A stretch of DNA of 19,977 nucleotides from Scybalousia_A sp964542225 (GCA_964542225.1 CAZITO010000036.1:1-19977); one strand, 5' to 3'. Shown: positions 5,550 through 14,520, counted from the first letter of the stretch. Numbers and translations are program-made. Notes: a model not told the origin generated them from the sequence alone.

Positions 5550-6515
5550 ATGGGTATTTTTTCTTTTTTTAGAAAACAGGATAAGGAAACTTTGGATAAA
5601 GGTTTGCAAAAGACAAAACAAAGTTTCTTTTCAAAAATCACGAGGGCTATTGCGGGTAAAAGCACAATAGACGATGATGTGTTGGATAATTTGGAACAGA
5701 TACTCATAGAGGCAGATGTTGGTGTAGATACCACCTTAAAAATAATAGATAGAATACAGACAAGAGTATCAAAAGACAGGTATCTTGGTACGAATGAGTT
5801 GAATTCCATATTAAAAGATGAAATATCACTCTTGTTGCAGGAAAATGAAAAAAATGAAAATCTTGCTCAAGGCTTTGATTTTGATACAAAACAAAAACCA
5901 TATGTTATTCTTGTTGTAGGTGTTAATGGAGTAGGTAAGACCACCACAATAGGCAAATTGGCGTATAATTTTCAAAAAGCAGGAAAGAAAGTTGTACTTG
6001 GAGCGGCTGATACTTTCAGAGCGGCAGCCATAGAACAATTAAAAATTTGGGCAGAAAGAACAAATTCAGATATTGTTGCTCAAAACATGGGGGCAGACCC
6101 GGCAAGTGTAGCATACGATACACTTAAATCAGCCATAAGTAAGCAAGCAGATGTTGTTATAATAGACACAGCAGGCAGGCTTCACAACAAAATAGGTTTG
6201 ATGAATGAGTTGGGCAAAATAAGAAAAGTATTACAAAAACTTATGCCTGAGGCTCCCCAAGAGGTTCTTTTGGTTTTGGATGCCTCCACCGGACAAAATG
6301 CCATAGAACAAGCCAAACAATTCACTGCCGCTACAGAAGTCAATGCTATAGCTTTGACCAAATTGGATGGCACGGCAAAGGGGGGTGTGGTTATAGGTAT
6401 TTCGGATACTTTCAAAATACCTGTACGTTATATTGGATTGGGCGAAAAGGCTGAAGATTTGCAAATATTTAACCGTGAAGCCTTTGTTGAGACTTTATTC
6501 GCCACTACCGAGTAA
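5550..6515 (+). CDS. ftsY: Signal recognition particle receptor FtsY
   Basis: The SRP GTPase receptor that docks ribosome-nascent-chain-SRP complexes at the inner membrane. 321 residues: a short basic N-terminus (MGIFSFFRKQDKE), the N helical bundle (about 10-95), then the G domain. G1 is GVNGVGKTTTIGKLA (124-137), the insertion box starts at DTFRAAAIEQL (154-164), G3 is DTAGR (206-210), G4 is TKLDGTAKGG (270-279), and the closing motif is GLGEKAEDLQIF (297-308). It lacks the long acidic A domain of the E. coli protein, as expected in this phylum; membrane contact probably uses the N-terminal amphipathic stretch. It is followed by an outer-membrane protein gene 38 bp downstream and then rimO. 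Confidence 0.96.
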   Translation: MGIFSFFRKQDKETLDKGLQKTKQSFFSKITRAIAGKSTIDDDVLDNLEQILIEADVGVDTTLKIIDRIQTRVSKDRYLGTNELNSILKDEISLLLQENEKNENLAQGFDFDTKQKPYVILVVGVNGVGKTTTIGKLAYNFQKAGKKVVLGAADTFRAAAIEQLKIWAERTNSDIVAQNMGADPASVAYDTLKSAISKQADVVIIDTAGRLHNKIGLMNELGKIRKVLQKLMPEAPQEVLLVLDASTGQNAIEQAKQFTAATEVNAIALTKLDGTAKGGVVIGISDTFKIPVRYIGLGEKAEDLQIFNREAFVETLFATTE

Positions 6516-6553
6516 GTAAAAATGAGTATAAAATTTTTAACAAGAAAAGTATA

Positions 6554-7267
6554 ATGAAGAAAATATTTTTAGTAATTGCGATATTGTTTTGTTGTGTTTA
6601 TTCTTATGCACAAGATACAACCAATGTTGAAAAGAAATGCGAAAAACATTGTAAAAATCATTACAAACAAAGTCCTCATCACTTTACCATGACAATAGGT
6701 TATGGTTTTATGCTTAGTGATAAGCACGATACGGAGGTTTTTACTAATTTTAAACGTAGCGACCACGCACGACACATGCGACATGGAATAAATTATGAGT
6801 TGGACTATGATTACAATTTTCATAACAATTTTGCTTTCGGTCTTGTTTTTTCTATGTACAACGCTTTTGATTCCTATTATAAGGACGAAACTCATGAGGA
6901 AACTTTTTCAGATGATAGATATATCTTTTACGTAGGACCATCTTTTTTGGCACATACCAATTTGATTGACCAAAAATGGTATTTTTATGCAAGAGCGACT
7001 GTTGGTTTTATGAATTTTAGAAATGCAGTACGTACCCTTGAAGGTACTGCTTCCACAAGTTATACCCTTAATAGAGCAACTTTTGGTTATGGTTTGGATT
7101 TGGGAGCGGAGTATGTGGTTAATAGATATCTTTCTTTGAACGGACAAGTACATTTTATGGGTGGTAGTGTAGACAAGGTAAATGAAAATGATACAAAAAA
7201 AGAATTGTCTGAATCAGAAAATCTTTCACGTTTGGGAATAGCCTTGGGTGTAAAAATCAAACTATAA
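6554..7267 (+). CDS. Outer-membrane beta-barrel protein, porin-like
   Basis: 237 residues with a clear signal peptide (about 1-19, cut at SYAQ-D). A Cys/His/Lys-rich linker (about 22-43, KKCEKHCKNHYKQSPHH) may bind metal, by inference only. The rest alternates hydrophobic and polar residues in beta-strand fashion, starting FTMTIGYGFML and ending GIALGVKIKL; a terminal strand of this kind is usual for small barrels of the OmpW/OMP_b-brl type. It lies between ftsY and rimO, where the two are often adjacent in related genomes, so it looks like an insertion into a conserved neighbourhood. Ligand unknown. The gene contains a perfect 7-bp inverted repeat at 7025-7050. Confidence 0.75.
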   Translation: MKKIFLVIAILFCCVYSYAQDTTNVEKKCEKHCKNHYKQSPHHFTMTIGYGFMLSDKHDTEVFTNFKRSDHARHMRHGINYELDYDYNFHNNFAFGLVFSMYNAFDSYYKDETHEETFSDDRYIFYVGPSFLAHTNLIDQKWYFYARATVGFMNFRNAVRTLEGTASTSYTLNRATFGYGLDLGAEYVVNRYLSLNGQVHFMGGSVDKVNENDTKKELSESENLSRLGIALGVKIKL

Positions 7268-7287
7268 ATTTTACCTCTCTTACAATA

Positions 7288-8583
7288 ATGCCAAAGGTAA
7301 ATCTTATTTCTTTGGGATGCTCCAAAAATACCGTAGATAGCGAAAATCTTGCGGGAGCCTTGTCAAAAGCAGGTTTTGAGGTTGAGTTTGATGCCAAGGA
7401 GGTGAATTATGACTATGTTCTGATAAATACTTGTGGTTTCATAGATAAGGCAAAAGAAGAGTCCATAGATTTAATTCTTGCTTATGTTACTTTTCGCAAG
7501 AGGGAAAACAAACATTTTAAGGTTATAGTTTTCGGCTGTTTGGCACAGAGATATAAGGATGATTTGCAAGAACAAATCCCCGAAATAGACAAGATTTTCG
7601 GACTTATGCAACAAAAAGATATAATAGCCTATCTCAAACAAAACACACACTTTGAACCTTCAGGCTGTTTTCGTCAGTTGTCTACGCCAAAACACTATGC
7701 TTATATAAAAATATCCGAAGGTTGTGATAGACACTGCTCTTTTTGTGCCATACCTATGATAAGAGGAAGACATATTTCTCGTCCTATGGAGGAAATTATA
7801 CAAGAGGCTCAAAGTTTAGCACAGCAGGGAGTTAAGGAACTTATTCTTATAGCCCAGGATACTTCTTATTATGGTTTGGACTTATATAAAGAACGAAAAC
7901 TTTACGACTTGTTGAAAGCCTTGTGTAAAGTCGATGTGCATTGGATTCGTTTGCAATATTCCTATCCGAACCAATTTCCTATGGAGGTTTTGTCTTTGAT
8001 GAAAGAGGAAAATAAAATTTGTCATTATTTGGACTTGCCTTTACAACACATAAACAATAGCGTATTGAAAAGTATGCAAAGACAGACTACCGCCGAAGAA
8101 ATAAAATCTTTTATCTCCCAAATAAGACAAACAATTCCCGACATAGCCTTGCGTACTACTTTTATAGTTGGTTACCCTTCAGAGAAACAACCTGAGTTTG
8201 AGGAATTGAAAGAATTTGTTGCTCAAACAAAATTTGACAGAATGGGGGCTTTTACTTATTCTAAAGAAGAAGGTACTAAAGCAGGTAGTTTTAAATATAA
8301 AGTTCCTAAAAAAGAGAAAAAGAGACGTTTGGATGAACTTACTTTTTTGCAAGAGGGTATTTCTTTGTCTTTAAATCAACAAAAAATAGGAAAAGTTTTT
8401 GAAGTGCTTATAGATAGAAAAGAGGGCGAGTTTTTTGTTGGTAGGACACAATATGATAGTCCGGAGGTGGACAATGAGGTACTTATTTCCTTAGACAGCA
8501 ATCTTAAAATAGGTGAGTTTTATAATGTAAAAATAAACTCAGCGGATACTTTTGACCTATATGGTGAAGTAGTTTCTTTATAG
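7288..8583 (+). CDS. rimO: Ribosomal protein S12 methylthiotransferase RimO
   Basis: A radical-SAM enzyme that adds a methylthio group to the conserved Asp of ribosomal protein S12. The 431-residue protein has the three parts of the family. First is a UPF0004 domain with cysteines 11, 49 and 84 for the auxiliary iron-sulfur cluster (SLGCSKNTVDSEN, INTCGFI, FGCLAQR). Second is a radical-SAM core with CxxxCxxC at Cys146, Cys150 and Cys153 (SEGCDRHCSFCAIP). Last is a C-terminal TRAM domain (about 370-431). SLGCSKN and the length separate it from MiaB. It starts 20 bp after the barrel-protein gene, and the short gap suggests co-transcription with ftsY. Confidence 0.96.
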   Translation: MPKVNLISLGCSKNTVDSENLAGALSKAGFEVEFDAKEVNYDYVLINTCGFIDKAKEESIDLILAYVTFRKRENKHFKVIVFGCLAQRYKDDLQEQIPEIDKIFGLMQQKDIIAYLKQNTHFEPSGCFRQLSTPKHYAYIKISEGCDRHCSFCAIPMIRGRHISRPMEEIIQEAQSLAQQGVKELILIAQDTSYYGLDLYKERKLYDLLKALCKVDVHWIRLQYSYPNQFPMEVLSLMKEENKICHYLDLPLQHINNSVLKSMQRQTTAEEIKSFISQIRQTIPDIALRTTFIVGYPSEKQPEFEELKEFVAQTKFDRMGAFTYSKEEGTKAGSFKYKVPKKEKKRRLDELTFLQEGISLSLNQQKIGKVFEVLIDRKEGEFFVGRTQYDSPEVDNEVLISLDSNLKIGEFYNVKINSADTFDLYGEVVSL

Positions 8584-8664
8584 GCTGACACAAGTTGCTC
8601 TATAGCAAAGCCTTTTATGTGTGTTATATTATAAAATAACTTATTTAAAACCAATATCAGCCTA
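8581..8664. repeat. Inverted repeat joining two convergent stop codons
   Basis: TAGGCTGA at 8581-8588 begins with the rimO stop codon, and its exact inverse TCAGCCTA at 8657-8664 ends with the stop codon of the convergent kinase gene. Between them TTGCT-CTAT-AGCAA (8595-8608) forms a hairpin followed closely by TTTT (8613-8616). The region probably stops transcription from both sides, but it is not a textbook terminator. The arm symmetry may be chance. Confidence 0.4.
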
Positions 8665-11600
8665 CGAAACGCAGTCAAATGTTATATTAAAGGTTGTGCC
8701 TTCGTTTTCTTTGCTAAAGAAATTTATTTCTCCGTCATAGGTTTCTATGATGGTTTTTACTATTGTCAAGCCTATTCCATTGCCATCTTGTTTGGTTGTA
8801 AAATGAGGGTTGAATATTTTATCTTTATCCTCGTCCTTTATTCCACAACCATTGTCTGCTATACTTATTATGCAAGATTGAGAAGAGGTGTTTATATTGA
8901 TTCTTATTTTTCCATCTTCTTTGTCCTTTATGGCTTGATATGAGTTTTTGATTATATTGTTAAATATACGTGTAAACAAATTTTTATCGCCCATAACATA
9001 TATTGCTTGTGTAGGATGTTGAAAATCTATTTTTACATCATTAACGTTTTCAAACAAATCTATTGCGTTTTGTATACAAACAATAATATCTGTTTTTTCT
9101 TTTTTGTTTGGTGTCGGTTTGCTATAATTATTCAACTCCGAAGCAATATTACTGATGGAATCAATTTGAGAAATAAGAGAAGGTGCAAGTTTTTGAAACT
9201 TTGAAGCAAATAACTCCGGTTTTTCATGCAGTACTTTTTGAAGGTATTGTATGGAGAGTTTCATTGGTGTCAAAGGGTTGTTGATATCATGGGCTACTTG
9301 TGAAGCCAACTCACGCCATGAGGAATTTCTCTCCTGCTGTTTTAACAAATAAGAACTTTCTTCTAATTTCTCTATCATAGAATTGTAAGTTTTTATCAAA
9401 TCTCCGACCTCGTCGTTTTTTTCCCAAATTATTTTATCAATATTGCCCTCTATATCTACCTTGTTTAACTTTTCTTGAAGAATTTGCAATGGTTTGGTAA
9501 TCATATCACTTAAAAGAATAAAAATAATTATGGATATATTTACCCAAAACAAAAACATATTTATAAAATTGTTGATTATGGTGCCAATGTTGTCATCCAT
9601 ATTTTTTTGCTGATTGATAAACGGAATATTAAGATAACATATGGTTCTGCCTGTTTGGTCTGTTATGGGAGAATAAGCACTTGTAAATTTCAAAGTTCCT
9701 ATTTGTTCCACTAAATACATTGTACTCAAAACTTCTTGCATGCTTTTCTTGGTCTCAATATTCATTTTATCAAGTAAAAAACCTTGTTCAAAAATAGATT
9801 TTTGAGATGTAGACATTAGGCACATATTTGTGTCATACAAATTTATATCTGTCAAAAAATCGTTGGACAATTTTAAAAGTAAATTATCCAATTCCGTTCT
9901 CAAAGGTTTGTTATTATCCAAAACTTTCCCGCTACTAAAGAAATTTTCTATTTCTATACGTATGGTATTGGTCTTGTTTCTTATGTTTTCCGTGTTGTAT
10001 TTGGAATTAAAATTATTGATACTTCTTATACTGAAAAAGCCTGCAATAGTGATACCGACAATAAAAGAGCCTATCAAAGAAAATAAAATACTGCTACGTA
10101 TTCCGGGACTAAAGGTTTTGAAATGAGGAGAATATCCTCTAAAAAATTCCAAACCAAAAATCATAATAAAGATAAGAAAGAATAAAGAAACGGCTCCAAG
10201 TATATTGTAAGGCAAACGATAAAAAAAACAAACAACATAAACATTGTCTTTATCCACAAGATAATAACTCATATATCCGTTTTCGTCCATCCAAAAAGAA
10301 TTGGAATCCGTACAATTTTTTATATCGTCCGTTTGGAGTTTAGAGTCAAAAATCCTTTGTCCTATGGAATAAACCAAATTGTTTTTGTGATAACGTGCAT
10401 AAGATAAACTACCCTCTATTTCATCCTCTTTCTCTGATAACAACAAAGTGTAATTCATATTTTTGGAATTTTTCTTTTTCAAACATTCCACAAATATATT
10501 TACACTGTCGCTTTTACACAGATATATATAGGTGTTGTTATTGTCTATCTCGTTATCCTCTACCCAAACAAAAGCCGAGTCTATTTGCCTTGCGCCCTTT
10601 ATTCTCTCTTCGGCATAGGCAAGAATATTGGTATAGTAACCTATTGGTTGCACATACATAGAGTCTTTGTTATCAAATACCAATATACCAACATGATATT
10701 TATCCTCCAACTCTTGAAAATAAATATTGGTAGCATATTCTTCGGCTTTAAGGTATTGTCTTTGCTTTACAAGTTTTCCAAATGTCTCATCACTCTCCAA
10801 TTCCTCTATTTTGCTTACAAATCTTTCCTCTGCATCAGGGCTTCGCTTTTGGGATATTTCTTTTGTTTTGGCTTCTATTTTTGTTCTTATGTTTTTATAG
10901 AAAAACATTTCCATAACAGAACCATAAACTATGGAGATAAAGAGAAGTAACAAAATTTTTTTTGAAAGAATAAACTTCTTATTTTTAGAAGGTTCTGCTA
11001 TTTGAGAGGTGAAACAAAAAAGTAAATATCCCTGTGTTACAAGTATGATAAAGAATAAAACATTGGTATAATGTATTTGTTGGGTATAAATATAAAAAGA
11101 AAATTGAGGACAAAAAGAAGACAGATAATAAACTATAAGACCACTCACAATATAAGAGGGAAGCAGTATGGAAATAATCACAAAAGATTTTCTATGTTTT
11201 ATCTTTATCTGTCTGATAAGAAAAAGCAATATGTAAAAAACACTCATCACCACCAAAACATCCGAAACAAAGACTTGCCATTCGGCTATAAGTTCTTTAT
11301 ATGTGCAGTTGTCCAAATAAAAAGCGGTGTGTCCGTTGATAGTTATGGGATGTGTTGTTTTTTCTTTGGAAATATTTACATCTTTGCCAAGAGAGAAAGG
11401 AGGATTGTATTTGTTTTGAGTATATAGGTTTTGATTGGCAAAATTGTTTTTAATCAAATAGAGATAAACAAAAAGAGAGTCTTCTTTTTGATAAGTCTTT
11501 TTTAAATAAATACCGTTTGGTAAAAAAGCAATGTTACTATTATCCTCAACATATTTGGTTATATCTATGGTGTTGACCGACCAATAAACCAAACTATCTT

Positions 11601-11778
11601 TGACAAAAACGAATTTTTCTCCTTCTTGCTCTATATTGTTGTATGTTTTATTTATATCGTTTTGAAAACGTTGTAACTCTGAGTATGGTTTAATGTTAAT
11701 GAGTATAAACCATATTAACTCAAAAATCAACAACAATAATATTAAATAAAAGGTTTGTCGTTTTTTGTTTCTAACCAT
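8662..11778 (-). CDS. Large membrane sensor histidine kinase, NtrY-like
   Basis: About 1038 residues from ATG 11778; the TTG two codons upstream is less likely. Predicted layout: TM1 (about 9-29), a periplasmic segment (30-165), four TM helices between 170 and 293, a second large extracytoplasmic segment (295-520), TM6 and TM7 (about 525-585), a third extracytoplasmic segment, TM8 (about 742-760), HAMP (760-812) and the kinase core. The H-box is ELASQVAHDINNPLTPMK with phospho-acceptor His830, the N-box NNIIKNSYQAIKD, G1 DNGCGI and G2 GNGIGLTIVKTI, all intact. NPLTPMK is typical of NtrY kinases. No response regulator lies beside it, so its partner is elsewhere. It is the last gene of the four-gene minus-strand operon, 32 bp after the phosphorylase gene. 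The signal sensed is unknown. Confidence 0.88.
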   Translation of the reverse strand: MVRNKKRQTFYLILLLLIFELIWFILINIKPYSELQRFQNDINKTYNNIEQEGEKFVFVKDSLVYWSVNTIDITKYVEDNSNIAFLPNGIYLKKTYQKEDSLFVYLYLIKNNFANQNLYTQNKYNPPFSLGKDVNISKEKTTHPITINGHTAFYLDNCTYKELIAEWQVFVSDVLVVMSVFYILLFLIRQIKIKHRKSFVIISILLPSYIVSGLIVYYLSSFCPQFSFYIYTQQIHYTNVLFFIILVTQGYLLFCFTSQIAEPSKNKKFILSKKILLLLFISIVYGSVMEMFFYKNIRTKIEAKTKEISQKRSPDAEERFVSKIEELESDETFGKLVKQRQYLKAEEYATNIYFQELEDKYHVGILVFDNKDSMYVQPIGYYTNILAYAEERIKGARQIDSAFVWVEDNEIDNNNTYIYLCKSDSVNIFVECLKKKNSKNMNYTLLLSEKEDEIEGSLSYARYHKNNLVYSIGQRIFDSKLQTDDIKNCTDSNSFWMDENGYMSYYLVDKDNVYVVCFFYRLPYNILGAVSLFFLIFIMIFGLEFFRGYSPHFKTFSPGIRSSILFSLIGSFIVGITIAGFFSIRSINNFNSKYNTENIRNKTNTIRIEIENFFSSGKVLDNNKPLRTELDNLLLKLSNDFLTDINLYDTNMCLMSTSQKSIFEQGFLLDKMNIETKKSMQEVLSTMYLVEQIGTLKFTSAYSPITDQTGRTICYLNIPFINQQKNMDDNIGTIINNFINMFLFWVNISIIIFILLSDMITKPLQILQEKLNKVDIEGNIDKIIWEKNDEVGDLIKTYNSMIEKLEESSYLLKQQERNSSWRELASQVAHDINNPLTPMKLSIQYLQKVLHEKPELFASKFQKLAPSLISQIDSISNIASELNNYSKPTPNKKEKTDIIVCIQNAIDLFENVNDVKIDFQHPTQAIYVMGDKNLFTRIFNNIIKNSYQAIKDKEDGKIRININTSSQSCIISIADNGCGIKDEDKDKIFNPHFTTKQDGNGIGLTIVKTIIETYDGEINFFSKENEGTTFNITFDCVS

Positions 11779-11810
11779 TGCCAAGAAATAATAGTTGTAT
11801 CTTTATTTTT

Positions 11811-12626
11811 TTAGATATGTTGCAATACGCCTTCTATTATTCGCAACAAGTTTGAATTTGCTCTTGCTACATTGTCCAATACTTCTTGGTGAGAAGGTTC
11901 TTGAGTAATCTCTTCATTGAAAACATTGCTTATCACAGAGAGTCCCAAAACTTTCATACCAGCATGAGCAGCCACTATAACCTCAGGCACAGTAGACATA
12001 CCAACGGCAGAAATACCCAAAGTTCTAAACATAACGTATTCTGCATTTGTCTCAAAACTTGGTCCTGTATTGCCAACATACACACCTTGTTTTATGGCTA
12101 TATTTTCTTTTTTTGCAACTTGCTTTGTTATGTCTATCAAATTTTTATCATAAACCTCACTCATAGAGGGAAATCTTGTGCCGAGTCTTTCGTCATTTGC
12201 TCCGACCAAAGGGTTTGGCATACGAGAAATATGGTCGGTAATAATCATTATATCGCCCGTATTAAAATCCTTGTTTACACCTCCGGCTGCATTGGTAACT
12301 ATCAAAGTTTTTATACCCAAAAGTTGCATTACTCTTATAGGAAATGTAACCTCTTGCATGGAATAACCTTCATAAAAATGAAATCTTCCTTGCATACAAA
12401 CAACCCCTTTGTTTTCCATTCTACCCAAAACCAAATTTCCCTTATGACCTTTTACTGTTGAAATCGGAAAATTGGGAATTTCCTTATAAGGAATAATAGT
12501 TTTGTCTTCCAAATTATCGGCAAAGGAAGACAACCCGCTACCAAGTATTATACCTATTTGAGGCTTAAAATTACAAAGTGAATTTATGTAATTCTTACTT
12601 TCCTCTATTTTTTCATACGTTATCAT
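11811..12626 (-). CDS. punA: Purine nucleoside phosphorylase, trimeric inosine/guanosine type
   Basis: Phosphorolysis of inosine/guanosine-type nucleosides to base and ribose 1-phosphate in the cytoplasm. 271 residues with the family landmarks: phosphate-binding GSGLS (29-33), His61, Arg81 and His83 in GRFHFYEGY, the TNAAGG turn (111-116), Glu192 in GPSFET, MSTVPE (210-215) and Asn234, the position that recognises 6-oxopurines in trimeric PNPs. It starts 35 bp after the LuxE-like gene and is followed by the kinase gene. Methylthioinosine phosphorylases belong to the same superfamily, so a role in methylthioadenosine salvage with the deaminase at 1931-3223 is possible but not shown. XapA-type xanthosine activity is an alternative. 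Confidence 0.92.
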   Translation of the reverse strand: MITYEKIEESKNYINSLCNFKPQIGIILGSGLSSFADNLEDKTIIPYKEIPNFPISTVKGHKGNLVLGRMENKGVVCMQGRFHFYEGYSMQEVTFPIRVMQLLGIKTLIVTNAAGGVNKDFNTGDIMIITDHISRMPNPLVGANDERLGTRFPSMSEVYDKNLIDITKQVAKKENIAIKQGVYVGNTGPSFETNAEYVMFRTLGISAVGMSTVPEVIVAAHAGMKVLGLSVISNVFNEEITQEPSHQEVLDNVARANSNLLRIIEGVLQHI

Positions 12627-12661
12627 TTCTATTTTTTATTGTTTATTACTTTTTGATTTTT

Positions 12662-13666
12662 TTATTGATACATAAGATTACAACCTCTTATATCAGAGTA
12701 TTCCACTCTACCCAAAATGCCAAAACTTTTGTTTGCAAATTTTATGCCCAAATCTTGAGTTTCAATAAAACAGCAAGAAGTTATATTGGCAAGGTCTATT
12801 ATATTGATTATTCCACGCTTGTTTTCTGTGAGTATATTTTTGTAATCATTGATTTCTTTTATAAATACACTCATTTGCTTTGGTGTAAAAAAAACACCGT
12901 TGCCTTTTGAATAGGCTTGAGAAAACAATTCGCACATACCATACTCTGAGGCTATGTTTGAAACTTTGAATCTCTGTTTAAGAATATCATGTACTTCCTT
13001 TTTTGGTAGTTCTTTGCGTCTGCCTTTCATTCCTCCCGTTTCAAAGATTATTGTGTTACTCAAATTCAATTCATAATTCTCCGCCAAATCAAGCAAAGCA
13101 TAGGTTACTCCAAAAAGAATTGTAGGTATATTTTGCCTTTTATTGTCCAAAAGAATATTTGCAACTTCTTTCAAATCATTAGCATAAAAACCACTTTGCT
13201 TATAATGGCTCTTTTTTACAAAGGCATCCATCATACAAATCAGAGAGGAATGTCCTTGTTCCAAATAATTGGGCAGCAAACAAATAAAAGCGTAGTTTTC
13301 CACACCTTTAAAAAACTGAGAAAAACAATCAAAAGTATTTTCAATATAATAGTCTTTGCTGTAAACCAAATGTTTGCTTCTTTGCAAAGAGGCTGTGCCG
13401 GAGGAAAGAAAGTAATCCTCCTCTTTTTGTTGTGCAGAACAAGTAATATTGTGAGATTTAAACAACTCTATGGGTAAAAAAGGAATATCTTCAAAAGAAT
13501 TTATTTTTCTTGCATCACACTTAAGCAAATCGCACCACTTTCTATAAATCTCATTGTTGTTATATTGAAATACAAAAGCCTCTTTGGAAAGAGAAAAAAA
13601 ATCGTTTTGACTTTGTATTTTGTTTAATTTTTGTCTCCATTCTTTCAAAAATTCCTTTACCTGCAT
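12662..13666 (-). CDS. LuxE-like acyl-protein synthetase / acyl-adenylating enzyme
   Basis: 334 residues from ATG 13666; a TTG 36 bp upstream is possible but less likely. The protein belongs to the LuxE branch of the adenylate-forming superfamily. LSSGTAS (88-94) replaces the usual P-loop-like TSGTTG motif, followed by ETGGMKGRRKEL (209-220), SEYGMCEL (240-247, in place of the common YGMTE), IETQDLG (301-307, the ATP-ribose Asp) and GRVEYSDIRGCNLMY (319-333) at the very end. LuxE activates a fatty acid as acyl-AMP and moves it onto a cysteine. No luxC, luxD or luciferase genes are present, and in this phylum such proteins occur without bioluminescence. It sits between the omega-amidase and nucleoside phosphorylase genes. 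Substrate unknown. Confidence 0.8.
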   Translation of the reverse strand: MQVKEFLKEWRQKLNKIQSQNDFFSLSKEAFVFQYNNNEIYRKWCDLLKCDARKINSFEDIPFLPIELFKSHNITCSAQQKEEDYFLSSGTASLQRSKHLVYSKDYYIENTFDCFSQFFKGVENYAFICLLPNYLEQGHSSLICMMDAFVKKSHYKQSGFYANDLKEVANILLDNKRQNIPTILFGVTYALLDLAENYELNLSNTIIFETGGMKGRRKELPKKEVHDILKQRFKVSNIASEYGMCELFSQAYSKGNGVFFTPKQMSVFIKEINDYKNILTENKRGIINIIDLANITSCCFIETQDLGIKFANKSFGILGRVEYSDIRGCNLMYQ

Positions 13667-13716
13667 AACCAACCTTTCAAAAAAAACAATAACGCTATAC
13701 AATCACAAATAAAAAT

Positions 13717-14487
13717 TTACTTTTCTTGCCAATCAAGATAGGAAGGAAATTTTTCCCTACTCTTATCTAATGATTGCTTATCTATATTGTAATAATGTAT
13801 AATATTTTCCCAATTTTTTGTCTCCGCTACAAATTCTCCCTTTGAATCTATCACACAACTATCCCCCGAATACATTAATTCTTTACCATCTTTTCCCTGT
13901 CTGTTAACACCAATTACGTATGATTGATTTTCTATAGCGCGGGCTTGTAAAAGTTTTTTCCATTGCTCCCTTCTATCACTTGGCCACGAAGCCACGTAAA
14001 TAAGAACATCATACAAAAATTCCTCCTCCTTAAAAGAATTTCTACTACAAGCAGGAAAACGCAAATCGTAACAGATTAGTAATTTGAATTTTATGTCTTT
14101 GTACTTGATAACAACATCTTTTTGGTTGCCTGCCGTGAGTTTTTTTATTTCATCAGACAGAGAAAACAAATTTACCTTGTTATAAAAAACTTCCTGCTTA
14201 GGTGTTATAAAATAATGTCTGTTGTAATACTTACCTTCATTCTCTACCAATAGACTCCCGTCTATGGCTATATTTGCATTCAAAGTAAAATCTCTCATTA
14301 ACTTCAACCCCTTTTCCCCGCTCACTTGGGCTAAGGAATTATCAAAAACAAATCCCGTCAAAAACATTTCGGGCAGAATGACCAAATCAGTATCCAAATC
14401 CACTTTGCTCAATAAAAGTTTTACATACTGAAAATTCAAATCTATATCATTGTCTTTTATTTCTGTTTGTATCAACGCTACTTTCAT
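13717..14487 (-). CDS. Nitrilase-superfamily omega-amidase (YafV/NIT2-like)
   Basis: 256 residues with the intact Glu-Lys-Cys triad: Glu40 in LPEMFLTGF, Lys104 in YNKVNLF and Cys139 in LLICYDLRFPACSRN. These motifs, especially LPEMFLTGF and ICYDLRFP, are those of YafV/NIT2 omega-amidases, which hydrolyse 2-oxoglutaramate or 2-oxosuccinamate. This repairs the by-product of glutamine transaminases in methionine salvage, rather than converting nitriles. It is the first gene of the minus-strand operon, begins just downstream of a TAACTTTG element, and ends 51 bp before the LuxE-like gene. Other carbon-nitrogen hydrolases are the alternative. Confidence 0.88.
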   Translation of the reverse strand: MKVALIQTEIKDNDIDLNFQYVKLLLSKVDLDTDLVILPEMFLTGFVFDNSLAQVSGEKGLKLMRDFTLNANIAIDGSLLVENEGKYYNRHYFITPKQEVFYNKVNLFSLSDEIKKLTAGNQKDVVIKYKDIKFKLLICYDLRFPACSRNSFKEEEFLYDVLIYVASWPSDRREQWKKLLQARAIENQSYVIGVNRQGKDGKELMYSGDSCVIDSKGEFVAETKNWENIIHYYNIDKQSLDKSREKFPSYLDWQEK

Positions 14488-14512
14488 AAACTTCTCTTTT
14501 CCACTTTTTCTG

Positions 14513-14520
14513 CAAAGTTA
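14513..14520 (-). promoter_or_regulatory. -7 element of the minus-strand operon
   Basis: On the minus strand this reads TAACTTTG, a full match to the Bacteroidota -7 consensus, 26 bp upstream of the ATG at 14487. A TTTG is not found at the expected distance upstream, so the -33 element is degenerate. The direction and position fit transcription of the omega-amidase operon. Confidence 0.55.

Noticed and set aside
11886..12461. A 191-codon open frame on the plus strand
   Set aside because: It is fully antisense to the purine nucleoside phosphorylase, whose conserved residues are all in place; the antisense product has no known motif.
12662..13666. Part of a bioluminescence (lux) operon
   Set aside because: No luciferase, luxC or luxD genes are adjacent; neighbours are salvage enzymes and a sensor kinase.
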